64,000 nt of DNA from NCBI GenBank assembly GCA_937625935.1, contig OW569345.1:1-64000 (forward strand). The letters are read 5' to 3'. The position numbers were made by a program, and so were the translations under genes. Below are positions 27,801 to 41,833 of the stretch, in pieces. Source of the DNA: Tetramitus jugosus. Taxonomy: Eukaryota > Heterolobosea > Eutetramitea > Acrasida > Vahlkampfiidae. The notes under the pieces were generated by a model. That model saw only the letters and a program-made list of their open reading frames with translations, was not told the DNA's origin and searched no databases. How positions within the stretch are numbered: the first letter of the stretch is position 1; every line of letters begins with the position of its first letter.

Positions 27801-30800
27801 ACATCCTGAGTTTAGATTGTTTGCTTGTATGAATCCGCCAACGGATATCGGCAAGAAGAATTTGCCTCCTGCTATGCGTAATAGATTTACCGAGTTTTAT
27901 GTGAACGAGCTCACTGATGCTGATGATTTGAAGATTGTTGTCAGCAAGTATTTGGAGAAGCATCAGATTGCGAATCCCCCAACTGATGCAATTGTTTCTT
28001 TCTACTTGGAGGCAAAGGCACAATCGGAGGTTAATCTCTCTGATGGTGCAGGTCATAAGCCTCATTATAGTTTAAGAACTCTTTCACGGTCGCTGGAATA
28101 TGTGTCTGTTGTTCTGCCTATCTATGGTCTCGAACGAGCTCTGTACGAAGGTTTCTGCATGGGTTTCTTGACCTTATTGAGTAGATCATCATTTTCTGTG
28201 ATGGAAGAAATTATTAGAAAGTATCTATGTAAGAAGTCCAAGGAGAGCTTAGCTAGCGTACCTCGATGTCCTGGTGATGGATATGTTCAGTTTGAACACT
28301 TTTGGTTAAAGACTGGCCAATTTACCGTTCAAGATGACCCTTACTTTATCATCACACCTTCTGTACAAACTCATTTGAAGAATTTGGCAAGGGCATTGAA
28401 AACAAACAAGTATCCTATCTTGTTGCAAGGTCCAACATCAGCAGGTAAAACTAGTATGGTGAGCTATCTCGCTAAGCGTACCGGTCACAGATTTGTGAGA
28501 ATTAATAATCATGAGTCCACTGATTTGCAAGAATATTTCGGAACGTATATTACCAATTCAGATGGAAAACTTGTTTTCCAAGAAGGTATTCTTGTTGAGG
28601 CAGTGAGGAATGGATATTGGATCGTTCTTGATGAGTTGAATCTTGCTCCTTCAGATATTTTGGAAGCACTGAATAGACTTTTGGATGATAACAGAGAACT
28701 GTTTATTCCTGAAACTCAAGAGATTATCAAGCCTCACCCACACTTCCAATTATTTGCAACTCAAAATCCACCTGGATTATATGGAGGTAGAAAGGTGCTT
28801 TCAAGAGCCTTTAGAAATCGTTTCCTCGAATTCCATGTTGACGACATTCCTGGAGATGAGCTCAAGATTATTCTCCAAAGACGTTGCGGTATATCTGCTC
28901 GGTTAGCTGATAGAATGGTTAATGTGATGAAGAGTCTCCAAACTCATCGTCAGAGCAGCAAAATTTTTGCAGGAAAGGGAGGTTTTATTACGCCAAGAGA
29001 TTTGTTCAGATGGGCAGAACGTGTGACAACCTTGAATAATGCCTACAAGGAGAAACAAGAAATTGCTGAGGAAGGCTTCATGCTGTTGGCCGAGAGACTC
29101 AGACGAGACGACGAAAAGGTTATTGTCAAGGAAACCCTTGAGAAGTGCATGGGTGTCACATTAGACATTGACAAGATGTATGACTGTGAAGAGTCTGAAG
29201 AATTCAAGTCAATTCAAATGAATTCAGACGCCAAAATTGTTTGGACGAAAACAATGAGAAGACTTTTCACTTTGGTCGGCAAGTGCCTAAAGTACAAGGA
29301 GCCTGTGCTGCTTGTAGGTGAAACAGGTTGCGGAAAGACCACGATATGTCAAATCTACAGCGAAATTCTGAAGAATCATCTTCATATTTTGAATTGTCAC
29401 CAACATACAGAAACCAGTGACTTCTTGGGAAGTTTGCGTCCTGTTCGTGGACGTGACACCCTTCTGGTCAAAATCAAGAATCTCATCATTCAATTTGCAG
29501 AGGAATACAAGAAGATTATCAAGATTGATCTGGCCGTACCTGATATGACTGAAGATCTTGGCGATGCCATTAAATCTTTGGAGAAGGTGTGCAACAAGAT
29601 TGTGAAGAAAAGACAAGCTGAAGAGTCATCTGATGATGACTTTGCAGAGAGACCATTGCTCGAACTGCAGTTGAAGATTAGAACAATGTACCAAGAGTGG
29701 AAGTCTCTCTTTGTTTGGTACGACGGTCCTCTTGTCGAAGCAATGAAGAATGGAGACCTCTTTTTGATTGATGAAATTTCTTTGGCTGAGGACGCAGTTT
29801 TGGAAAGACTAAACTCAGTATTGGAACCATCTAGAGAACTCGTTTTGCCTGAAAAGGGATCTGAGAATATTGAGGAGATTAGTGCTGCTGAATCTTTCCG
29901 TGTTATGGCCACTATGAATCCTGGTGGCGACTTTGGTAAGAAGGAACTTTCTCCTGCACTTAGAAACAGATTTACCGAAATTTATGTTCCAACTCTGTCT
30001 GTCAAGGAGGATCTCGCTTTGATTATTGGCAACAGATTGTCCAAAAAGGTCATTCACTTCAATGTCAAGATGGTCGATTTTGTCAACTTTTTCAAGAGCA
30101 AGAAGTCCAAGAGAATACTCAGTATCAGAGATGTTATTTCTTGGATCGAGTTCTTGAACCTTGCAGTTGACAAGTTGAATTTGAATCCGTACGAATCTTA
30201 TGTTCACGGAGCTGAAGTCGTTATTCTAGAAGGTGTTGGTATAGGATCTGATATTCTAGAAAAGACCAGAATGAGCTTGAGAAGTGATTCTCTTCAGTTT
30301 TTGATTGGTCAGTTTGAGAATGAGACATCTGCTGATGAAATTGAACATTTGAAGAATCAATTCTTGAAGGAGAAGACTAGCTACTCTCTAAAGGCATCAA
30401 CCAATGAGAACACGTTTGGTTTCTATCCATTCTTTATTGATCATGGACCAACTTCCATTCCAAAATCACTGCACTATTCTTTGAACGCGCCAACGACCAG
30501 CAAGAATGTGATGAAGGTATTGAGAGCTCTTCAATTAAGAAAGCCATTGCTCTTGGAAGGCAGTCCAGGTGTTGGAAAGGTTTGTATTTCTTTCTTTGCG
30601 TTGAATGTTTTTGTACTTGTCCCATTTACTTCCATGTACTAACTCCACAATGACTATATAGACTTCGTTGATTCAAGCGATTGCAAAGGCTTCAGGTCAC
30701 AATGTCGTTCGTATTAATTTGAGTGAGCAAACAGATATGATGGACTTGCTGGGTAGTGATCTGCCAGTAGAAGGTGGCGCTGGTGGTCAATTCCGTTGGT

Positions 30801-33800
30801 CCGATGGTATCTTCCTATCTGCACTCAAGGCTGGTGATTGGGTCCTGCTCGATGAGTTGAATCTTGCTTCCCAATCTGTCCTCGAAGGTTTGAACTCTGT
30901 TCTCGATCACAGAGCAGAGATTTATATTCCCGAGTTGAACAGAACCTTTTCATGTCCAAAGTCCTTCCGTATCTTTGGTGCTCAAAATCCATTGCAGCAA
31001 GGTGGAGGTAGAAAGGGTTTGCCAAAATCTTTCCTGAATCGTTTCACACAAGTATATGTTGAACAAATGCAGTCTGAAGATTTACTGTTCATCGCCATGA
31101 TGATGTATGGTGATATTGGTGAGGACAATCTTCGTAAAATGATTAACTTTAATGAGTTAATGTATGAAGACTCCATGATCAATTACAAGTTTGCACGCAA
31201 GGGCAGTCCTTGGGAGTTTAATCTCCGTGATGTGTTCCGATGGTGTGAATTGCTGTTGAGTGAAAACATGAAATCAGGCAAGTATGATCCTTCCAGGTTT
31301 GTTGATTGTGTGTACAGACAAAGAATGAGAACCGAAGAAGATCGCCTATATATTTCCAAGCTCTATGAGAAGGTGTTTGGCGAAGCGTATGTATGTGATG
31401 TGAATCCATCCTACACAATCACCCCACATTCAGTCCAAATTGGCCAATCTGAAGTATCAACCAATGCTTCCCTCTCTGAGAACGATAAGAACAACCATGC
31501 AACCATTAGCGGCAATATTTCGTACAATTTGTTGCACTCTTTCTTGAATCCATTGGAGAATATTCTAAAGTGCATCCAAATGAACTACATGTGCATTTTA
31601 ACTGGAAATTCGGGTTCAGGAAAAACTTCTTTGATTCGATTGGCTGCCCAGATGACTGGCAATGTATTGAATGAGTTCTCAATGAGCAGCTCTACGGACA
31701 CAGTCGAGTTACTCGGAACATTTGAGCAAGTTGATCCTTTGCAGAAGCAGAGACATGTTGCTATGAGAGCAAAAACCAAGCTTGATGACTTGGCACGTTC
31801 ATTGTGTACAAACAATAAGGCTGTTGATCGAATTCAGCAATTGTACAATGATTGGGCGACACTTGAAGAAACCTTGAAATCTCCTGCCACTACCAGAGAT
31901 GACAGATTAAGAACACTGGAATTAGTTAGAACTGTCGTTAGATCCATTTATGAATCTGCAGACGAACTTGAGCAATCCGCTGAGAGCGAGCTTGATCATT
32001 GCATTTCCGAGTTGAATCAAGTTGAGAAACTCATCAATGATGGTGTGAAGGGCAGATTTGCTTGGAATGATGGCACTCTGATTCGTTCGATGGAAGCTGG
32101 CCATTGGATCTTGATCGATAATGTCAACTTCTGTAATCCAACGGTATTGGATCGTTTGAACGGCTTACTAGAACCAAATGGAGTTCTGGTGGTTAACGAG
32201 AGAGGTTTGGTTGATGGTGAAATCAAGGTGGTCAAACCACATCATCACTTCCGTATCTTCATGGTCATGGATCCAAAATATGGAGAGATTTCAAGAGCAA
32301 TGCGTAACAGAGGTATTGAAATATCTATTGTTCCAACCAGGATTCCCTCACAGGACGCATTTACTCTACTCTCGAGCGTGGGTATTCAATCTCCATTGGT
32401 CATTAACAAGATTATGACTCTCCACAATGAATTCTTGGACAAGGTAAGAACAACTGAGGAAGATCGCCCAACATTGCGAGATCTGATTCGTTGTGCTGAA
32501 ATCTTCTTGGCGGAAGCTAGTCGAGGATTACCGATTGAGCAGGCATTGATTGTTTCGATCGACAGCACTTACATCAGGAACAAGTGTTTGCAACCACACC
32601 AAAAGGAGATGGCTGTCTTGTTGTCATCCACAATTGTTGCCAACGACAATTTATCCATGGACGAGTCAATCTTGCCCTCCGCATTCCTGAGTCAAAATAG
32701 TTTTTGCGTGAATAATGCCGAGTACAGGTCAGTATTGCGCCAAGGTGCTCTGTTGTACTACACTGCAAAGAAATTGTTAGCATTGAAGCTTCAGAATCAA
32801 CTTCAAGGCAAACAGAAGATTTCTCTTGCATCTGTTGCTGCTAACTTGAATTGGCCATCATTGATAACTGAATTACCATCCAGTTTTGTTCACAAGTTGG
32901 TCGATCCATCAATCAATTCTATTGATGTTGATGCCGAATTCGTGAAGAGTGCAGTGTCAACAATGATCAGTCAGTTTGGGCATGCTGCCGAATTCTTTGT
33001 TTCGAGAACACCAGTTGATCTTGCTCCACTGCGCATGATTTGGCTTGACCGCCTCATGTACCTGTGTCAAGGAGAGCCAGATTTAACTAGGATTATTGAA
33101 AAGACAAAGTTCATGATCACTAAGAGGTCAGACAGTCGATTGGCCAAGGATATCAGTAAGCGATTGACAAAGTCAGTGCTTCCAAATATCAATGAACAAG
33201 CCCTAATTGATGTGCTCGCCCAACAACCATTGGATTTGAGACTCAACAAACAATTATATCAGAAACTCAAATACTCTGGATTATATGGAACCTTGAGTGA
33301 TTCTCTATTCGATAGAGTTTCCATGCTTACCAAGGTTATATCGAGAAAGTATGAAGAGGATATGATTTATAACAATTCGACAGACTCCTTAATTAGAAAG
33401 AGCAAGAACTACAACTCTCAGAAGAAGAAAGGAAAGTTATCTGACACTGATCTAGTGCAATTTTTGTTCCCATTAATTCAAGCAGCGGACCAACTCATCG
33501 ATTCGATCATCAATGACGATCAAGAGCAAATAATGCTCGAATCAGTTGAGAGTCTCTTCCAGACCAGAATACGCATCTGGCAATACTTGGCAAATTCAAC
33601 AGTACTTACTGAAGAGTTCCTGATTTATTGGCACTGGTTCGAAAAGAGCTTGGCGGCAATGTCTATGGACAAGTGCTCCAATAAGAGTACAATCAACTTC
33701 TACAACCACTTAAGTAACATCATGTTGGAAGTGAATGAGAGATGCACAAAGTTGTTTGACTCTCTTTCTCGAAAGAATTACTTGTGGAAGTATGGAGGTC

Positions 33801-36800
33801 ATCCAAAGAACCTGAGTTCGACTGAGTTGATTATGTTGAAGAATGATATTGAAACATTCATCCACACCCATGACATTGATAACAAACCTGATATTAAGGT
33901 TATGTTGGTTAAGGCCGTATGTACCATCAACTGGTTGAACGAACAGAAGAATAGCAATGCTGCACAGCTTGGAAATTCTTTGTCCGATTTGATGGCCACA
34001 CTTGAGTCTACCTACAAGTTGAAGGAAAATCGTGAGGCCTCGCATTTGAGAGAGCAAAAAGAATTCGAACTCGAAGAAATCTTCGATTTTATCTTCAACA
34101 ACTGTAACGAAGACGACGATGAAGATAGAGTAAGAAGCAGTTCATTGTCAAAGCATACAACCAAGGAATTGTTGCCACTGTACGAGTACAACAGTGTTGC
34201 TGAAGAAACATCAATTTTGGCAATGATCACTCATTTCATTGTTCAATTGAGAAAGAGACAACTCTTCACGGATATTCCATCATTTAATAACTCTGTGCGT
34301 GAACTACTGGCCAAGATCAAAAACTTGATTTCCTACGTGTTTGAAAAGACACCAAGAAATCCTCTGGACATGGCGCCATATCAAACATTTGTTTGGACAC
34401 TTGAGAGCATTAACATCAATAAGCAATCTTCTTCTCACGAGATTGACGAAGTATATGTCAAATTAGCTCCACTCCACGCAGTTCTGCATGACATGTGGGC
34501 TAAATGGAATGCCAGACTATGGGATAATGGTTATAACAGAGTCGAGCAGTTCGAGTCGAATACCGATGGAGCCACACCAGAACAACTTGAGGGCCCTAAT
34601 CGTCTCTTCCAAGACATTAATTCTGTTAGAATCTTGTCAATTTTGCGTGATTGGCAATCAGTGCCTATCAGAGCAAGGTATACGAAGATCGATCAATTGA
34701 AGCATATTGTCGACTTTATGTGTACTTCTACAGACCAAGAGGATATTAGTAACTCAGATTGGATTCATGTCATCAATACCTTCACTGATACCCTTCTCTG
34801 CTTTAAGAAGTCATTCAGTAATGATGATGCTCTGAAGTTGGAGAATACTTTGAACGAAATTTTGACCTGCTCCTCCCTTGTTGAAACATTGGGATCACTG
34901 ATAAGCAATTCCTCTGATTCTCGCTTGAGAGCTAACATGAACACAGTTGTCGAAATTGCCAAGTTACTAGAGTTAAGACATGACATTAGTCAAAACCAGA
35001 ACGTATTAAGAGCTAGAATCTGGGTTCTCGTTGGTGTTTTGCGTCTCAAATTGGTAATTCCTGCTCAATCCTTGGATCCTGCTAGAAAATATTCAGTTGC
35101 CATTGATTTGTTGACACCAGATTATGAAGAAGTTACGGCAAAGATCGATATGTTCACCAGAATAGAGCGATTTATTACTGGATCGAGCATGAATCTTGAT
35201 ACCGAGAAAATGAACATACAACTAGCAACACTGAAAGAAGCCATCGATCGTATCGAGGATAAGGTTGTTGTGCGACCTGTAACACAACCTTTCAAGATGT
35301 TGTACAAGGATATGAAGGACTTTGTCGATGCTCTTGTCACAAGCAAGATTGATACTTTGCTAAAGCCAATTCTTTCACTCCCTGAGCACGATGATCCAAC
35401 CAATCTGGTTACTGACGTGCTTGTTAAGGAAGATATGATTCAAAACAATATGTCCTCTGTGACCCGAAATCTACTCAACAGCTACAGCTCCTACACGGAT
35501 GTTCTTGTTCCATTTACTACCTCTGTTTACCAGATCAAGTATGGCTTGAGATTATTGAGTTATTTCGGAACTCTTGAACATAGCGAGGTCGAATCAAATC
35601 AGATTAGCACAATTACCAGAGACATTGTGCGATTCCCTTCATCTAATGATTTATCCATGCTCCAAGCAAACCTGAGTATCGTTAACACAGCATTGACTCT
35701 TGGATTGAGAAGCTCTCGCAAATACGAACGATATCAAACATTGATTGAAGTTGTCAGAGTTCTAATGGACAAAATACATCTGCATGCAATGCATCATCAA
35801 TACGTGAGTCGCGAAGTACTTGCATCGATAGATTTGGTGTTCTCTGCTTATTCAGCTCTGTTCAAACTCATTGACGATGAAACAAAACAATATGAAAAAG
35901 AACAGGACGAACTCTACAAGTACAAGGAACAGACAACGGTGATCGAGACAGACGAAGATATTTTGGCAAAAGAAATTGAACAAATGTTCCCAACATACCT
36001 AGATCACTATGACCAATTTTTGAAGAAAGACGAGACTTCTTCTGTGGTTGCACCAGAGAAACCTGACAATAAGGAGTTGAAGAAGTTGAACCAAGTTCTC
36101 TATGATGCCCAAGAAATCATTCGACTTGTTAATATCCATCGAGAAGTATATACTAAGATATCACAGGCCGATAGAAACGACAATAAGGCTGACTTGAACT
36201 CGATCCGTACTCAATTGTTCACTGATTCCATGAAGGTGGCAGGAAAGTTGATCTCAAGCACAAATGCTAGCTCCAGCATGAGTGAGTCTGGTCTTCTGCC
36301 TTTCATTCTATATGGTAGTCAAGCAATTTCTGAGATGACTGAGAAACTGAACATTCAAGCAAAACCAGCCGATGTCTCAGTGTTCGACATCTACTCCGAC
36401 TCGAATATTCCTGAAGTCAGCTTGGCATTTAACACCCTGCTCCCAATGGTGCAACGATTCAATGAATTGTTGAAGAAGTACGAAAAGCATCCTACTCTCG
36501 TACAAATGACAAACATTTGCGAAAGAATTCTTGATTTGTCTGTCTCTACACCAATCATCAAGGTTCTTACCGGATTGGAAGTTTTGTTAATGAAGGCCAA
36601 TGAGTGGCAAGAGTATCTTACCTCGCCTGCTGGATCCATCAAAGAACAGATCCTGAAGCTTACTACTCTCATCATCAGATGGAGAAAGATGGAACTGGAC
36701 AATTGGAGAAGTGTGCTTGTGTCAAAGCGCAAGGAAACTAGAACAAAAGCAGTGAAGTGGTGGTTCAGATTCTATAGAATGATTAACATGAGTTCTTACA

Positions 36801-39800
36801 CTAATCCGGACGAACTCCCAAGTGACGAAGAGTTGCAAAAAGCAGCAACCTCATTCTTGGCAATTTGTGAAGACTACATTAGAACTGCTTCTGTTGGAGA
36901 GTTTACCGATAGATTGGAACTGCTTCCTAACTTCTTTATTCAACTGACAGCTGAAATTGAGTCTCAATTTACTACCACATCGCTTCCTGTATCGTTGAAG
37001 CAAAAGTTTTTGAATATTCTTTTCAACATGCATCGATTCTATGCACAATTCAAGAATGCAATTGAGAATCAGATCGAAAATGATGTCAAACCAATTGAAG
37101 AAAAGCTAAAGAACTTTGTTAAGCTGATGAAATGGGAAGATGTCAATGTTGACGGTTTGCGCCAATCAACAAGCAAGAGCAGAAGACAATTAGGAAAATT
37201 CAGCAAAGGATTCAATGAAATTCTTGTGAAGCCAGCCAGAGACATATGGGATAAGTATGATCCTCAGGCAGTTGCTGCTGTGGCTGAAAAAGACTCTGCA
37301 ACTGCGAAACGCAAAAAGAACAAGAATAAGAAAAAGAAGCGCGTCAGAAAGAACAAGAAGGTGGAAGAAGTAGTTGTGCCTGCATTGTCGGACGAGTTGG
37401 AAAAGTTAGCAACAGTGTTCAGAACGAAATCTGTGGAAGAAGCCGCTCAAGTGGGAACCTACCTGCTGCAAGGACAAAAATCCTTGAATCTGAAGGAAGA
37501 TGATCTCATTTCTGGTGAAAAGCTCGCCATGGTTGATTCTAAGATTGAACACAACCTGACCAAGTACGTTCTTCAAAACCACAAGGTTATGAACGAGTGT
37601 GATATGACCATTGACCATCTCGAAGACCTAAGTACGACCGTTATCAATCGTATGAAAGATTTGCAAAAACCTGGAGCGCTAACAATGATTAAGAAGAGAG
37701 CGCTCAATGACCTATTGAAAGAATTGAAAACAATCGGTATCAGCTCCCTTATCGCTAAGGTCAAGCAACAGACAACCACCCAATTAATATTTGAGCAATC
37801 AAGGGTAGCCCTAAACCAATCTTCAAAATGTCAAGAGACAGAAGCTCTGTGGTTAAAGTCTGACGATTATTATTACAAGAGCATCTACGGTTTGCAACAC
37901 TTGCGTCATACTTATGATACTGAACCATCCGAAGATTTGAATGATAAGGAAAAGAGACAAATGGTTGGATTCAGTGAGAATCTGTTCCACTATGCAATGA
38001 AACAGCGTGCAGCTCTTGCCGCTCTCCAGACTGAACAGAACCAACTTGGCGTCTCTATTGGAGTATTCAATGATTTAAGAAATGCTGCCAACCAAACTAA
38101 TCTGATGAAGACTTCAGTTTTGCCGCCTCAGCGCTACGCTAAGCAATGGCTTGTGAAACAACAAGATTTCTTCAGTCGTTTTGCGGAACTATTGAGCGAA
38201 TTAAGCATTCTCTTCCAGAATCTTACAACATCCTCAATAGAAAGAAGCTCAGCTGCTAAGACATTAGGCACTCTTCATGATCTCATCATTACGAAGAAGA
38301 AGGTGTTGGATGAAGTGAGTGTTGAACGCGCAGAAACAATCTTCACGTCGGTGCATCTGTCCATGATTAGTAATAACTTCTCACAAATGCCAGACATTCA
38401 GAATCTTGTGACACAACTTGAAACAGAATCACCTGAAATTGTTGGACGTTGCAAAGATCTTCGATCTCTTGTCGAAGAAGGATCAAAACTAGCTGTCGAA
38501 TTCGCTCAAACACCAAAGGAACAGTCCACAAAGAAGATTGATTTGGCTGACAAGTTTAAACAAACATGTGCTGATCTTGTGACGAGCATTCAACTTTCCG
38601 CCCAGCGATTGATCAAACAATTCCAAACTGAAGAAGAAACCCTTGATGAAATTGTAGCAAACAAGGATCCAGAAGAGAATGTCAATGAAGATGGAGACGG
38701 CGAGTCACTATTCTTAAACGAATACAAAGAAAACAGTGTAGCAAGACTCAACACTCTATTCGAGTCATCATTCAACGTCTTAAGCAAAGGCCTGCGTGAT
38801 GTGAATCAAAAGATTGCTCAACTTCACTCCCTATTGGAACAAGCAAGTAATCAACCAGACACCGCAAAGCAGAGACAAATCAACAATTCTATTGTCATTA
38901 TAATTGGCAGAATTCAACCAATTATGAGAAAACTGCAGGACAAAATTGACTTGTTCAAGTATCCATTCCTCAGCTTCCATAAGGCAATCACCAAACTTGA
39001 GTTTATTTTGCTCTCCATCTTCTGTACTCTATTCAGAGAGGGCTTTTGTGCGACTGAAGAAGGTGAGGGTGAAGGTGAAGGTAAATCTGGCCAGATTGAT
39101 TTCTCTCAAGGTACTGGTATGGATGAAGGTGAAGGTATTAACGATGTAACAGACCAAATCGAAAATGAAGATCAAATCATGGATGCTAAGGATCTTCAAA
39201 AGGAAGATCAGCCCAAGAAGCAACCAAAGGAGAATGATGATGCAGTCGAAGTAGAGACTGACTTCGAATCCAAACTCGAAGATGTTGATCAACAAGAGAA
39301 AGAAGACAACGAAGAGGAAGAGGAAGAAGAAGACGACGAAATGGACAAAGATATGGGCGAAATTGATGACAACGATCCAAACAAGGAAACTCTAGATAAG
39401 AAACTTTGGGATGAGAATGACGAAGACGATAATGATGACCGAGAGGATGAGAACAATGATGGATCAAATGCCAATGAAAAGCAAGAAACTGAACTGCAAG
39501 CAAAGGAAGAAGAAAGAGAAGGTCCTGAAGACTCGAAGCAGAAGAAGGAACCTCCACAAGTTGACACCAACCAAGAAAACGAGGAGGTTGAACAAGAGGA
39601 ATACCAAGATATTGTGTCCGAAGATCAGATGAGAGATGAAAACGAAGAGAAGGAAGATGAAGGTCAACCTGAAGACAAAGAATTTGAACTACCATCACAA
39701 ATGGATCTTGATGAAGGTGATGAGGGTGACGACGATTCTGACGATGGTGAGCAAGAAGAAAATGACTCAGAGGAAGAAGGTGAAAACGCTGACCAAGCTC

Positions 39801-41782
39801 CTGATGCTCTACCCGCTCATCGTGAGGAAGATGTCGAGGAAATCGAAACAGAAGATGCAGTGAATGAAGAAAACGTTCAACAGGATGACATCATGGAAGA
39901 TGAAAATAACGACGACAATCAACCGGGTCTTGACCCTTCCACCAATGATGAAACAAATCAAACAAAGGAAGAAGAGGAAGAAGATGAAAAGATGGGTGAT
40001 GATGAAGAGGAAGAGGAGAAAGATAATCCTCGTGTCGACACAGAAGAAGAAGAAGCTTTCCAAGAGGACTTGAAAGAAACACCATTCGGAGTGCAGCACA
40101 CTGCAGGCAAGGCTTCAGAGATCAAGGATGACGAACCTGAAGAAGAGCGAGAAGAAAAGAAGAACAATCAAGCAGAAGAAGAGAGTGGTAAAGACACAAA
40201 CAAATCTGAGTCTGGAGAGAGTTTCGATCAAGGAAGCGACAATAAGAAGGAAAAGAAGGAGAATAAGTCTGATGCGGCTCAATTCGATCCAAACCCATAC
40301 CGAAGTTTGGGAGATGCCCTGAAAGAATGGAAGGAGAAGCTCAACATGGTGGACAAGAAGGAAGACAGCGAAGAAAATGGAAATGACAACCAAAACGAAG
40401 AGGATGACTTTGAATTTGCTGACAAGGATCAAGAACAAAAGGAAAATGATATGCAAGTCTTAGCTCCAGCTACTCAAGAACAAGCTGATGCCTTCCCTGA
40501 ACTTGAAAATCGTGATGACGACAATGAGAGCAGCGATGACGAGTCAGAACAGTCCAAGGATATAAAGAATAAGGATCAAATGAGCGACAGTGAAGACGAG
40601 GCAGACGAGCAAAACAGCAAGAACTCTGGAAAGGCCGTCATGAGATTTGAACAAAAGAATAATGAAGATGAGGACGATGAGATGAACGATGAGGAGATGG
40701 TCGATGCTGAGCCTGAAATTAAAAAAGAATTCAACGTTGAAGAAGGTGAAAAGAAGCCAAGCTCAATTCATGTTTCAACAGGCCAACACGCCGAACAAGA
40801 TTTGGAAGTTGAACTCGATTCAATTGCAGAGGAACAGAATCTGTCCATGGAGGACATTCAGAAGATGAGAGAAGAATTGGATATCATGTTGAGTGAATGG
40901 AGAAACGACCAGGACAAGGTCGAAAAGAGCAAGGACGCTTGGAAACGTTTCGACATGATCACAAATCATCTATCTCAAGAACTGTGTGAACAATTGCGCT
41001 TAATCCTCGAGCCTACTCTGGCAACAAAACTCAAGGGTGACTACAAGACTGGTAAACGAATTAACATGAAGAAGGTCATCCCATATATTGCCAGTCAGTT
41101 CAGAAAGGATAAGATTTGGCTCAGAAGAACCAAACCAAACAAGAGACAATATCAGGTGTTGTTAGCTATCGATGACTCAAAGTCCATGGGTGACAATCAT
41201 GCCGGTCAAATGGCATGCGAAGCTGTTACTCTGATCAGCAAGGCCATGTCTCAACTCGAGGTTGGTCAACTTGCTGTTGTAAGCTTTGGTGAGAAAGTTA
41301 ATCTCCTTCATCCATTCGATCGTCCATTCTCTGATGAAGCAGGTTCTGAACTATTGGCTCAGTTCACATTCAACCAGAATCAGACTCAGATTTACAAATT
41401 CATGCAGGATGCAGTATCGATGCTTGATGCCTACAAGTCATTCGAACTTGTCAACAATACTGAGCAAGTTCAACTAGCATTCATTATCTCTGATGGTCGA
41501 ATGCTCGACAGAGAAAGTATTGTCAAGATGGTTAGACAAGCACAAGAAAAGAGACAATTGTTCGTTTTCATTCTGATTGACAATCCAAATCCAAAGGACT
41601 CAATTCTTGAACTGAAATCTGTCTCTTATCCTAATGGAAAGCTCACTGTGACATCCTACATTGATCAATTCCCATTCCCATACTACATTATCCTGAGAGA
41701 CATTCAATCTTTGCCTGAGATTCTTGCTGATGCCCTGAGACAATTCTTTGAACTGTTGGCAGTCCAGAATGATCAAGAGTAA
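24815..41782 (+). CDS. MDN1: Midasin, giant AAA ATPase of 60S ribosome maturation (four exons)
   Basis: Exons 24815-24961, 25105-25974, 26080-30579 and 30662-41782 join in phase 0 to give 5545 residues, close to human midasin. The six AAA+ modules have Walker A motifs GITGAGK|T (333-340), GETGTGKT (681), GPTSAGKT (1123), GETGCGKT (1419), GSPGVGK|T (1833-1840) and GNSGSGKT (2154). A long helical linker follows (to ~4630), then an Asp/Glu-rich tract (~4637-5229). The C-terminal MIDAS domain has DDSKS at 5343-5347 (DxSxS metal site). Midasin pulls Ytm1/Erb1 and Rsa4 off pre-60S particles in the nucleolus and nucleus. The last 11.1 kb are intron-free, while two of the three introns fall exactly inside Walker A codons. 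Confidence 0.97.
25975..26079 (+). other. Midasin intron 2 (splits AAA1 Walker A)
   Basis: 105 nt, donor GTTTGT, acceptor TTACAG, phase 0 between Lys339 and Thr340 of GITGAGK|T. It contains TACTAAC, a consensus branch point. It shares blocks with intron 3: GTTTGTATT at the start, TTGTACTTGT-CCCAT, TACTAACTC, and CACAATGA near the end. Confidence 0.9.
30580..30661 (+). other. Midasin intron 3 (splits AAA5 Walker A)
   Basis: 82 nt, donor GTTTGT, acceptor TATATAG, phase 0 between Lys1839 and Thr1840 of GSPGVGK|T. It also carries TACTAAC and the blocks listed for intron 2, in the same order, with about 25 nt fewer between branch point and acceptor. Confidence 0.9.
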
Positions 41783-41833
41783 ACAAATAAATACTCGCAT
41801 AAACTTTGCAATAATCAATCCATGATTAAATCT

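Noticed and set aside
38946-40322. Long ORFs in other frames across the acidic midasin region
   Set aside because: They are frame shadows of GAA/GAT-rich codons and give Lys/Arg- or Ser/Phe-only proteins.
39054-40830. Acidic tract of midasin as a possible separate gene or repeat expansion
   Set aside because: It is continuous in frame with both flanks, and an Asp/Glu-rich region before the MIDAS domain is a normal midasin feature.
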